Assembly: GCF_001425355.1 (NCBI RefSeq)
Contig: NZ_LMQN01000016.1
Coordinates: forward strand, 62,001-126,000
Direction of reading: 5' to 3'
DNA from: Chryseobacterium sp. Leaf405
Lineage (GTDB): Bacteria; Bacteroidota; Bacteroidia; Flavobacteriales; Weeksellaceae
DNA: 64,000 bases
Within the stretch, counting starts at the first letter, position 1, and every line of letters begins with the position of its first letter. A program made the translations under genes and the position numbers. Positions 29,461 through 37,826 of this stretch are shown one piece after another. The notes under the pieces were generated by a model that was not told the DNA's origin, ran no database searches, and was given only the letters and a program-made list of their open reading frames with translations.

Positions 29461-29928
29461 CTATTTTTCGATAATTGTCTTCAAATCGGCAGGAGAGTAA
29501 TATTTATTCTTTAATACTTTATGATCTGCTTTTCTGTAAACGTTGTATTTTTCTCCGGATTTTTCATAAAATGATTCAACCCCTTTTTCTTTGTAAAACT
29601 CTACTGTTTCCTTTGCCTGTTCTTCATTATCGCAAGCTTTAGACATATTAGAACGCTGAACTTCGTTGAACAACTCTACAAATTTGCTGCCAAGTCCGAA
29701 TTCCAGTACCGCACCACTCAAAACGTATTGTAAATCGCACAGTGCATCTGCAATTTCTACAATATCATTATCTGCTATAGCTTGTTTTAATTCGTTTAAT
29801 TCTTCCTGTAAAAGTTCAACTCTCAGGTTGCATCTTTCGGGTGAAGGAATTTGTGGTGTCTCTACAATAGGAGCTTTAAAAGTTGTGTGGAATTCTGCTA
29901 CTTGGTTCAGGCTGTCAATTTTATCCAT
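29461..29928 (-). CDS. MazG-like NTP pyrophosphohydrolase family protein
   Basis: A 155-aa all-alpha NTP-PPase. The magnesium-binding helices carry EELLQEELNELKQAIADN-like acidic spacing (ELLQEELNELKQAI) and DIVEIADALCDLQYVLSG. The C-terminal KYNVYRKADHKVLKNKYYSP is typical of a small Bacteroidota and phage-related subgroup. A nucleotide-pool cleaning role is likely; the substrate is unknown. It heads a four-gene minus-strand unit with 1-, 3- and 11-bp gaps. Confidence 0.87.
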   Translation of the reverse strand: MDKIDSLNQVAEFHTTFKAPIVETPQIPSPERCNLRVELLQEELNELKQAIADNDIVEIADALCDLQYVLSGAVLEFGLGSKFVELFNEVQRSNMSKACDNEEQAKETVEFYKEKGVESFYEKSGEKYNVYRKADHKVLKNKYYSPADLKTIIEK

Positions 29929-30401
29929 GAATATTTATTATTTAAAGCAAAGATAAAAATTAGAATTTAGAAGTTTACTGGTAAGTGAGAGTTTTTTCCA
30001 TATCATCGTTTCTTTTAAGTGAGATTAATTTACCAAAGTAAAAAATATTTATTCTAAATGGTTTTTTAGAATATTTTATTGTCATATTAATACTACAAGC
30101 TTGTAGTATTAATATGACAATAAAATATTCATATGTATAACATAGAATATATATATTTGGCGCATGAAGTATTTGCGGAATATTCTGATTTTATTTTAAT
30201 TACTGAATTTTAAATCTGTTTTTATAGGGAATAATTCTATTTAAACAAAATTAAATAGAATATTATTTTTACAATATAATTCATGATGAATATATAGTGT
30301 TTAAAATAAATAACCCGCAAGCCTTAATTTTTAAATATGAAATAAATTTGATTAAACGATTATTCTTGAAAATTAACTAAGCCCTAACTTAACTTATCAC
30401 T
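29929..30401. other. 473-bp intergenic region between divergent units
   Basis: Very AT-rich, with no credible open frame. It holds the 62-bp palindrome described separately and a smaller hairpin of TATTCTAAA/TTTAGAATA just left of it. One TATATTTG at 30152-30159 fits a -7 element but lies about 240 bp before the next gene and lacks a -33 partner. Confidence 0.7.
30069..30130. repeat. 62-bp perfect palindrome
   Basis: 31-nt arms (30069-30099 and 30100-30130) are exact reverse complements with no spacer, centred on AAGCTT. The arms start GAATATTTTATTGTC and end in GACAATAAAATATTC. Perfect zero-loop palindromes this long are rare because they form cruciforms and are unstable. Confidence 0.95.
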
Positions 30402-31394
30402 ATGAAAAAAAACAGACTTTATTTTGCAATCTTCATCTTAGGAGGTTTCGCTGCTAATGCTCAAGGTGTAGGAATCGGTACACCAACGCCGGCATCTTCT
30501 GCAATTTTAGAATTGAGTTCTCTCAACAAAGGATTTTTATTACCCCGAATGACTTCGGCAAACAGAGCTGCTATTGCAGATCCCATTGTCGGTCTTCAGG
30601 TTTTCGACACCAACACGAACAGTGTATGGGCTTTCGATGGCACCAACTGGAATACTCAGGATATCCGTTTACAAGGGACAAGAAACCATTACAGCTCGGA
30701 TTCGGGACTTTCTTCTACAGGAGGAACCGACAATGTTGGGATTGGAAACAATTCTCTTGCTGTAAACTCTAGTAATAACAATGTTGCCATTGGTGCAGAT
30801 GCTTTAGCGGTCAATACAGGATCAGGCAATACAGCGGTAGGACGTTATGCATTGACAGGAAATACAACAGGAATACAAAACGTTGCTATCGGGGTTAATG
30901 CAGGAAATACAATCACAACAGGAAACAGAAACGTTGCAATTGGAACCAATGCTCAGGTCGCAGATCCTACAGCACAAGGACAGGTAAGTATTTCCAATAT
31001 TATCTTCGGAACGGGTGCTACAGGTACAGTAGCCGCACCGGCGGGTAATATCGGTATAGGTACTTCTGCACCCGCTAGCAAGCTTGAAGTAAACGGAGCT
31101 TCTACCAATACGGTTGCGTATAATGCAGGTGCTGGAAGAATAATCGATTACAGCCAGAGCAATCTTGCTTATACTACTGCAACTGCAGGTGCTTTTACTT
31201 TAAACAACATTAAAAACGGAGGCACCTACAGTCTTGCAGTGAGAGGGAGTGCAGCTGCAACATCTACTTTCACAGCAACAGGCTTTACAGTGAAATACGC
31301 CAACAACCGTGCTACCACAACAGGTACTGAAACAGTGTACACTTTTTTAGTAATGGGAACTACGGTATATGTATATATGTCTGCAGGATTTTAA
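30402..31394 (+). CDS. secreted fibre-like repeat protein (YadA-head/tail-fibre style)
   Basis: A 330-aa protein with signal peptide MKKNRLYFAIFILGGFAANAQ. Residues 22-90 (GVGIGTPTPASSAILELSS, GFLLPRMTSANRAAI) match a segment common in Flavobacteriia surface proteins. Residues about 105-200 contain repeats of the form NVGIGNNSLAVNSS / NVAIGADALAVNTG / NVAIGVNAGNTITTG, as in trimeric adhesin heads and tail fibres. A GIGTSAPASKLEVNG block follows. No T9SS domain and no intramolecular chaperone domain are visible. The next secreted-protein gene begins 25 bp downstream. Confidence 0.85.
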   Translation: MKKNRLYFAIFILGGFAANAQGVGIGTPTPASSAILELSSLNKGFLLPRMTSANRAAIADPIVGLQVFDTNTNSVWAFDGTNWNTQDIRLQGTRNHYSSDSGLSSTGGTDNVGIGNNSLAVNSSNNNVAIGADALAVNTGSGNTAVGRYALTGNTTGIQNVAIGVNAGNTITTGNRNVAIGTNAQVADPTAQGQVSISNIIFGTGATGTVAAPAGNIGIGTSAPASKLEVNGASTNTVAYNAGAGRIIDYSQSNLAYTTATAGAFTLNNIKNGGTYSLAVRGSAAATSTFTATGFTVKYANNRATTTGTETVYTFLVMGTTVYVYMSAGF

Positions 31395-31419
31395 TTTAAA
31401 AACTTACAACCAGACATTT

Positions 31420-32916
31420 ATGACAAAAAAAATTAAAGATCTCACAGTATTCTTTTTGCTGCTCGGTGCTTCGCAATATAGTTGGGGACAGGCGGCAGGT
31501 ACGCCTTATATTATCCCGACACAAGATATACCCTTCAGTTTTCTTGCAGGGGGGACAGAGCGTGAAATGACTCTTAATATGGCAACTACTGCTGATGGAG
31601 GATACATAACGTTATCTGCCGCTAATTCTTCTGTAACCGGTGACGTTACAGATGCGAATCATGGCACTACAACTACTCCGGATGCATGGGTAGTGAAGTA
31701 TGACAAGTATGGTAAAATAGAATGGCAGCGTATGTATGGAGGAAGTCTTTTTGAAACAGGAGCTGTAGCTACAGCAGCAATTAAGCAGACTTCTGAAGGA
31801 GGATATATTTTTACAATTGCTTCTACTTCTTCAGCATCAGGAGATGTAACCGGAACCGGTAAAGGGGCTGGAGATATCTGGGTAGTAAAAATAACTGCTA
31901 CAGGAGCTATTACATGGCAGAGATTATATGGTGGTAGTGGAGGTGATAACTCCGGCGGGATTATTCAGACAGCCGATGGAGGGTATTTGGTTGGCGGATT
32001 TACACGCTCATCAGCAAACGGGGATGTAACGAGTACCAGAAATTCATTAAATGATTTCGATTTCTGGGCAATTAAAATAACCGCAACGGGAGCCATTACA
32101 TGGCAGCAGACCTACACCAATCCTGGCCCTGCAAATTCAACAAATGATATGTCTGATTATATGAATAATCTTGAAGCTGCTATTGATGGTTCTGGATATA
32201 TCATGGCTGGGCGTAGTAATTCAAATTATCGTAATACTTCTTCAAGTTATGATTATTTTATCATGAAAATAAATCTTACCGGGGCTACACAATGGCGAAG
32301 ACTTTATGGAAGCAGTGGTCAGGATGACTTGCGTTCCATGTATCTTACTTCAGACGGTGGATATATTCTGGTGGGGAATACCGATAGCTCGACTAGTGGC
32401 GACCTTATAGGAACCAATCATGGAGGTGATGATATTTGGGTTATAAAAGCAAATGCAGCCGGAACTATTGAGTGGCAAAGGCTTTTGGGTGGTACAGGGA
32501 TAGATGATGGGCAGTCAGTAATCCAAACTTCGGATGGAGGCTATATGATAGCGGGCATCTCCACTTCTTCTGCCAATGGTGATATTACGGATACTAATAA
32601 AGGATCTTATGATATTACCGTATTCAAATTAAGTTCTACGGGTGCTACACAATGGATGAAGTTATATGGCGGAAGCTCTGTAGATGGAGACAATAGAAAT
32701 AGTTTATCTAATGGAGGATCTCTACTCCCTACCCGCATAAGGGAAACCGACGATGGGAATTATATAGTATTTGGCTCTTCAGGTTCCAGTGACAATGGCG
32801 ATGTTACTGATACTAATAACGGAGTTGGAGGAACCACTAACTACGATCAGTGGCTCTTTAAAATAGATCAATCAGGTAATATTGTCTGGGTCCCGGATGT
32901 AGGACAAAAAAACTAA
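31420..32916 (+). CDS. secreted beta-repeat (propeller-like) protein
   Basis: A 498-aa exported protein of about eight repeats, each near 50-60 residues. The pattern is W-x-[VI]-K ... W-Q-R-x-[YF]-G-G-S, then T-x-D-G-G-Y-[IL], then a GDVT-type Asn/Asp turn, suggesting a beta-propeller. The start is taken at 31420, giving signal peptide MTKKIKDLTVFFLLLGASQY; an earlier ATG at 31369 would overlap the upstream gene. It ends NIVWVPDVGQKN with no T9SS sorting domain. Function is unknown. It is likely co-expressed with the upstream fibre-like gene. Confidence 0.85.
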   Translation: MTKKIKDLTVFFLLLGASQYSWGQAAGTPYIIPTQDIPFSFLAGGTEREMTLNMATTADGGYITLSAANSSVTGDVTDANHGTTTTPDAWVVKYDKYGKIEWQRMYGGSLFETGAVATAAIKQTSEGGYIFTIASTSSASGDVTGTGKGAGDIWVVKITATGAITWQRLYGGSGGDNSGGIIQTADGGYLVGGFTRSSANGDVTSTRNSLNDFDFWAIKITATGAITWQQTYTNPGPANSTNDMSDYMNNLEAAIDGSGYIMAGRSNSNYRNTSSSYDYFIMKINLTGATQWRRLYGSSGQDDLRSMYLTSDGGYILVGNTDSSTSGDLIGTNHGGDDIWVIKANAAGTIEWQRLLGGTGIDDGQSVIQTSDGGYMIAGISTSSANGDITDTNKGSYDITVFKLSSTGATQWMKLYGGSSVDGDNRNSLSNGGSLLPTRIRETDDGNYIVFGSSGSSDNGDVTDTNNGVGGTTNYDQWLFKIDQSGNIVWVPDVGQKN

Positions 32917-33004
32917 GATTCTAATAACACAATGAATACACTCATGAGAAGATTTAGGAAACCCTCCTCCTAAATTATTTAAAATCAATTTAGTTCTCAT
33001 CATA

Positions 33005-33037
33005 ATGATCTGCAAGATAAGTCTCGCAGATCATTTT
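33005..33037 (+). terminator. terminator after the repeat-protein pair
   Basis: A 9-bp stem, ATGATCTGC / GCAGATCAT (33005-33013, 33026-33034), followed by T-rich sequence. Confidence 0.75.
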
Positions 33038-33059
33038 GTTTATAAAAGGTTTGTCTGCT

Positions 33060-33262
33060 CATCAAGGCTTTAACCTCTTTGGGAGACCCTGTAGCCCGTT
33101 GTGCAAGGGGTTTCGCCCCCTTCATTAACACCCTAAGGGTCTTGATGAACGGTCTGGGGGGGGTGGGCAACGGGGTATACCCCCTTAACCAAGGGGGTAT
33201 GGGGTCTTCGTCAGGGGGCGTCACCCCTTAATAAAGGGGGTGTAGGGGCTTCGATAAGGGGT
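33060..33262. repeat. G/C-rich intergenic repeat island
   Basis: The rest of this 430-bp gap between convergent genes is ordinary, but here composition flips to runs of G and C (eight G at 33156-33163). It holds two imperfect tandem units about 43 bp apart (33179-33217 and 33222-33261, each C4-5-TTA..AAG5-T-n-GGGG-n-CTTCG). It also holds several short hairpins: AAGGGG/CCCCTT at 33105-33122, palindrome GGGGTATACCCC at 33172-33183, and CCCCCTT/AAGGGGG at 33180-33197. It resembles an imported or mobile short repeat, not a gene. Confidence 0.8.
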
Positions 33263-33291
33263 AAAATTTATTACATAAAAATTAAGAACAC

Positions 33292-33325
33292 AAAAAAAGA
33301 CTGCCCGTTTCCAGACAGCCTTTTC
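33292..33325 (-). terminator. terminator of the metzincin protease gene
   Basis: On the minus strand AAGGCTGTC and GGCAGTCTT pair (two G-U) and are followed by a run of seven T. Confidence 0.75.
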
Positions 33326-33348
33326 TCAAAGTTTAATTGAGTTGGTTG

Positions 33349-36279
33349 TTAGTTTTTAATGAATCTCTTAGAGGTTTCTCCGATTTGTATGATATAAGCT
33401 CCTTTAATAAGTGCGCTTACATCTACGGAGCCTCTTTCAAGTTTTCCTGAGTTAATTAGTTTTCCACCCATATCGAAGATTTTGTAATCTTCATTCGTCG
33501 TATTAGAAATATTCAAGATATCTTTTGCAGGATTTGGATATAATTTAATATCCGTCATCAGATTTTTGATGTCTGAAACTTCACCTCTTCCGGATGAAAC
33601 AATATTTAAGGTATAATCTTCCACCTGTCCGTAGGTGTATGATCCACAAGAAGAAGTAGGTACAGAACTGTACTGCATCATGACTCTCATTCTTGTATTT
33701 CCAACGGTTGCAGTTGAAGGAATCGTTATAGATCCTGTTGCCGGAGTTGTGGTAGATCCTGTTTTAGACCAAGCCAGTTCTCCGCTGTCTGTAAAATCAC
33801 CATCACCATTGTAATCAATATATACAGCATAAGCTTCGCTATAAACCGTAGATGTCCAAACCGGAGTCACAGAAATTGTATAAGCTGAACCTCTTGTCAC
33901 GTTAGTTGAAATGGCTGTAAAGTTTTCATAACCGCCAGTTCCCGTTGAAGTATTATTGATGGTACCGAATGAAACATTTCCTATTCTTTCATCACCAGTA
34001 TTTGTTGCTGTTGCTGAACAATAACTAACCGTACTTCCCGCAAGCGTCGTTACAGATACGGTATTGCTTGAAGATGAAATATTTCCTGCCGCATCTTTTG
34101 CTCTTACAGAGAAACTATACGTTGTAGAAGGCGATAAACTTGTTACAGTGTATGAAGCTGAAGCTGTAGAGCCTATTAATGAGCTCCCTTGATAAACGTC
34201 GTAACCTGTAACTGCTACATTGTCTGTTGCTCCTGACCAAGAAAGATTTGTGCTTGTAGAGGTAGTCCCTGAAGCTACCAGTGTAGGTGCCGTAGGAGCA
34301 ATCGGATCTCCTCCTGAACCTGCATTTACAGTAATATTTGCATTATTTACATCAAAGAAAATATGGTTTGATCCTTTTACCATGATTCTTCCTGTAGTTG
34401 TTGAAGTATTTGGAATGGTTACCGCCTGAGTTCCGTCGTTTGGAGTTCCTGCCAGTAGAGTAGTCCACGTTGTTCCTGAGTTGGTAGACCAAAGAATATC
34501 TACATTGGCAGCATTTACGCCGTTGGCTGTAGTTCCTGCAACATTCCAGGTTACGGTCTGAGGAGTTCCGCCTGTATATGTTGTTGCTGAGTTTTGAGAG
34601 CTTACACTGAAAGGTCCCGCCGTTCCGTTCACAGTAATTACTGCGTCGTCGGAATTATTTCCCGAACCTCCGGCTCTGTTGTCACGGGCGGTAAATCTGA
34701 AGTTGTACGTTCTTGCTACATTAGATAAAGCCTCAACCGTAATTTCTGAGCCTGCCGTTGTTGTTGCACCTGCTAAAACAGAAGCCATTCTTGGGAAATA
34801 TCTTACAGGAGTTGTCTGCGGCGTCCAGGATCTGAAAGTCGGTCCTGTAGCTTTGGTAGCGCTTGCTGCTGAGCTCGCACCTGTTTGGGAAGAAGAGGCA
34901 TTATCCATTTGTTCCCAGATATAGGTTAAAGAATCTCCGTTGGCATCCGTGCCCGTTCCTGTTAACATAAACGGTGTTCCTTTCGGAATGGTATAATCTA
35001 AACCTGCACTCGCTGTCGGAATTGAATTTCCTGTATTGGTGCTTACCGGGCAGGTTTTAGCTTTAATATTATTAGTAATCTGCTGAATACTTACGGCGTG
35101 GAAAAATGCATCTGAATGCGGCTGAATATCCTGAGCCGTAATTCCTGCATATCCCATGATTGTTGAGCCTGAACCGGGTTCCATATTAACGCCCGTTCCT
35201 TCATTGCTGTTTGAGAACGTATGGTTTCCGCCGAATTGATGACCCATTTCGTGTGCTACATAATCAATATCGAAATTATCTCCTGAAGGAATAGCATCTG
35301 CCGGAGAAGTATAGCCGCTTCCTTTTGATCCGTTGGTACAAACGCAACCGATACATCCTGCATTCCCACCACCTCCGGAAGCTCCGAATAAGTGCCCAAT
35401 ATCGTAATTCGCTTCACCAATTACAGAGGTTAACGTTGATTGTAACTGAGAATTCCAGCTGCTCATTCCTGAAGCTGCAGAATAAGGATCAGTAGAAGCG
35501 TTGGTGTAAATTACCGCATCATTATTGGCAATTAAAACCATTCTCGCAGAAAAATCTTTTTCAAAAACTCCGTTTACACGGGTCATGGTGTTGTTCATTG
35601 CGGCTAAAGCGTTGGCTTTTGTTCCTCCGAAATAAGCGGTGTATTCTCCTGTGGAAGATAATGCCAATCTAAATGTTCTTAGTTTAGCATCATCCGCATT
35701 AGGTCTTGCTACAAGATTGCTTGTATTTGAAACTCCTTTTTGTGCAACATCAATTACAGTACATTCAAATTTATTAAGATCATCTTTTTTATCTGATTTT
35801 TTGTAAACGACGTAGGTGGAAAGATCTTTTGTATAAGGCTCAATGAAAACGGCAGATTTATCACCATAAATTTCCATTGAAGATAAACCAAGTGGCGAAA
35901 TACTGAAATAAACAGTAGAGTTGGAGTCTCCGAAGCTTTCGCCTACATACGATTTGATATCCGGATATTTTGCAGCTAATTGAGGGTCGAAATTGGAATT
36001 TTCTCTTACCTTGAAGTTTTCCAGTTTTCCTTCAGAATTTGGAAATGAGATAATAATTTCCGATTTTTCTCCTGCAGCTAATCTTTTTGGAGCTTTTGCC
36101 AAAGCGTTTTTTAATCCATTAATGTCCAGATTATAAATCTTCGGATTGTTGATAGAAGATTTGTTTTCAAAAATTTCTGAAGTACTTTTTCTTGAACCTT
36201 CAGACCAAAGTCGATCGGTCTGAGCGAAAGAAATGCCGGATACGAAAAGCATTCCAATCACTAATAGTTGTTTTTTCAT
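33349..36279 (-). CDS. secreted metzincin (M12B/reprolysin-like) metalloprotease with FN3, GEVED and T9SS domains
   Basis: A 976-aa extracellular zinc protease. Signal peptide MKKQLLVIGMLFVSGISFAQ is followed by a propeptide-like region (20-200). The catalytic domain carries HEMGHQFGGNH at about residues 342-352, the full HExxHxxGxxH metzincin motif, with a Met-turn region MGYAGI downstream. Next come Ig-like and fibronectin type III regions (about 420-760, LSPSTTYSFSVRAKDAAGN), then a GEVED domain (YIDYNGDGDFTDSGEL, YGQVEDYTLNI). A T9SS sorting domain (IKLYPNPAKDILNIS) and KRFIKN end the protein. A degradative role is likely. Confidence 0.95.
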   Translation of the reverse strand: MKKQLLVIGMLFVSGISFAQTDRLWSEGSRKSTSEIFENKSSINNPKIYNLDINGLKNALAKAPKRLAAGEKSEIIISFPNSEGKLENFKVRENSNFDPQLAAKYPDIKSYVGESFGDSNSTVYFSISPLGLSSMEIYGDKSAVFIEPYTKDLSTYVVYKKSDKKDDLNKFECTVIDVAQKGVSNTSNLVARPNADDAKLRTFRLALSSTGEYTAYFGGTKANALAAMNNTMTRVNGVFEKDFSARMVLIANNDAVIYTNASTDPYSAASGMSSWNSQLQSTLTSVIGEANYDIGHLFGASGGGGNAGCIGCVCTNGSKGSGYTSPADAIPSGDNFDIDYVAHEMGHQFGGNHTFSNSNEGTGVNMEPGSGSTIMGYAGITAQDIQPHSDAFFHAVSIQQITNNIKAKTCPVSTNTGNSIPTASAGLDYTIPKGTPFMLTGTGTDANGDSLTYIWEQMDNASSSQTGASSAASATKATGPTFRSWTPQTTPVRYFPRMASVLAGATTTAGSEITVEALSNVARTYNFRFTARDNRAGGSGNNSDDAVITVNGTAGPFSVSSQNSATTYTGGTPQTVTWNVAGTTANGVNAANVDILWSTNSGTTWTTLLAGTPNDGTQAVTIPNTSTTTGRIMVKGSNHIFFDVNNANITVNAGSGGDPIAPTAPTLVASGTTSTSTNLSWSGATDNVAVTGYDVYQGSSLIGSTASASYTVTSLSPSTTYSFSVRAKDAAGNISSSSNTVSVTTLAGSTVSYCSATATNTGDERIGNVSFGTINNTSTGTGGYENFTAISTNVTRGSAYTISVTPVWTSTVYSEAYAVYIDYNGDGDFTDSGELAWSKTGSTTTPATGSITIPSTATVGNTRMRVMMQYSSVPTSSCGSYTYGQVEDYTLNIVSSGRGEVSDIKNLMTDIKLYPNPAKDILNISNTTNEDYKIFDMGGKLINSGKLERGSVDVSALIKGAYIIQIGETSKRFIKN

Positions 36280-36415
36280 ATATAATCTATTTGATTGTGG
36301 AATATCAAAGCTAATAAAAATTATATTACGAAAAACAAAATTTTTTAAGAAAATTTTTGATTATTATTGTAAATAATTATGCAATGCATTGAGTATGATT
36401 GAATTTTTACTTTTC

Positions 36416-36454
36416 CAAAAATGAAAATAGCACCCGCAAAACACGAGTACTATT
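36416..36454 (-). terminator. terminator of the acyl-CoA dehydrogenase gene
   Basis: On the minus strand AATAGTACTCG (36444-36454) pairs with CGGGTGCTATT (36426-36436; two G-U pairs), loop TGTTTTG, followed by T-rich sequence. It lies about 40 bp upstream, in minus-strand terms, of a position that would serve the protease gene. It therefore reads as the end of the acyl-CoA dehydrogenase transcript. Confidence 0.65.
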
Positions 36455-36493
36455 CACTTATTGATGATATAATTCTAAATTTCTTGAGAAATA

Positions 36494-37633
36494 TTATTTT
36501 GTAATATCTCTACCGATTACTAATCTTTGAATTTCAGAAGTACCTTCTCCTATTGTACAAAGTTTAGAATCTCTGTAGAATTTCTCGGCAGGAAAGTCTT
36601 TTGTATATCCGTAACCTCCGAAAATTTGAACAGCATTGTTTGAAATTCTTACACAAGCTTCAGAAGCGTACAGTTTTGCCATTGCTCCTTCTCTTGTCAT
36701 TTTTTGCTTAGCATTTTTCAAAGTTGCTGCTCTTTGGATCAATAATTCTGATGCATCGATTTCTGTTGCCATATCTGCCAACATAAAATTAATTGCCTGG
36801 AATTCTGAAATTGATTTTCCGAACTGTTGTCTTTCTTTAGCATATTTTAAAGCAGCTTTGTAAGCTCCTCTTGCTGTTCCTAAACTTAAAGCAGCGATAG
36901 AGATTCTGCCTCCGTCCAGGATTTTCATAGCCTGTTTGAAACCTTCTCCAACTTCCCCTAATCTGTGAGAATCGGGAACACGAACGCTGTCGAAGATTAA
37001 TTCTGCCGTTTCGGAAGCTCTCATTCCTAATTTGTTCTCTTTTTTACCGGAAGAAAAACCAGGCATACCTTTTTCTAAGACAAAAGCTGTCGAGTTATTT
37101 TTAGCACCGATTTCTCCTGTTCTTGTCATTACAACCGCAATATCTCCTGAAATAGCGTGAGTGATGAAGTTTTTAGCACCGCTAATAATCCAGTCTTCAC
37201 CGTCTCTTACCGCAGTTGTAGACATTCCTCCTGAATCTGAACCGGTATTGTGTTCTGTTAATCCCCAAGCTCCGATTACTTTACCTGAAGCTAACTGAGG
37301 AAGCCATCTCTGTCTTTGTTCTTCGTTTCCGAATTCGTAAATATGATTGGTACACAGTGAATTGTGTGCTGCTACAGAAAGCCCGATGGAAGGATCTACC
37401 TGAGAAATCTCATCCAAGATCGTAACATATTCATGATACCCAAGACCAGAACCACCATATTGTTCAGGAATAACGATTCCCATGAAACCCATTTCTCCTA
37501 ACTCATGAAATAAGTCTTTAGGAAAAGTCTGACTTTCATCCCATTCCATAATATTAGGTCTAATATTCTTCTCAGCAAATTCTCTTGCCGTTTCCGCTAT
37601 CATTTTGATATTGTCAATAGTCTCTGTATTCAT
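36494..37633 (-). CDS. acyl-CoA dehydrogenase
   Basis: An FAD-dependent enzyme introducing a 2,3-double bond into acyl-CoA in fatty-acid or branched-chain amino-acid breakdown. The 379-aa length is standard. It shows PEQYGGSGLGYHEYV, the FAD/substrate loop WGLTEHNTGSDSGG and ISGAKNFITH. The C-terminal signature is QIFGGYGYTKDFPAEKFYRD, with the catalytic Glu in TIGEGTSEIQRLVI. Chain-length preference cannot be read. It is a single-gene unit. Confidence 0.96.
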   Translation of the reverse strand: MNTETIDNIKMIAETAREFAEKNIRPNIMEWDESQTFPKDLFHELGEMGFMGIVIPEQYGGSGLGYHEYVTILDEISQVDPSIGLSVAAHNSLCTNHIYEFGNEEQRQRWLPQLASGKVIGAWGLTEHNTGSDSGGMSTTAVRDGEDWIISGAKNFITHAISGDIAVVMTRTGEIGAKNNSTAFVLEKGMPGFSSGKKENKLGMRASETAELIFDSVRVPDSHRLGEVGEGFKQAMKILDGGRISIAALSLGTARGAYKAALKYAKERQQFGKSISEFQAINFMLADMATEIDASELLIQRAATLKNAKQKMTREGAMAKLYASEACVRISNNAVQIFGGYGYTKDFPAEKFYRDSKLCTIGEGTSEIQRLVIGRDITK

Positions 37634-37826
37634 ATAGATAAATAGTTAGTGCCCAAAGATAACCAAATTGGCGGAACGTCCAAAAAAATTATTTGAACCA
37701 TAGGGTTTTAAGACGCAAGGAATTAATTTTCAATTTTTTACCGGTTGATATTTAACTATTTTTTAATCACATCTTCAGAACTTTGATGAGATTAATTTAC
37801 TATTTTAGTCCCCCAATTTTTAAAGT

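Noticed and set aside
30152..30159. TATATTTG as the promoter of the fibre-like gene
   Set aside because: It lies about 240 bp before the gene with no -33 element, so a link is not shown.
33000..33224. Minus-strand open frame of 74 codons in the G/C-rich island, with PPWLRGYTPLPTPP-like composition
   Set aside because: It is a by-product of repeated C/G hairpins. It has no domain and overlaps a terminator.
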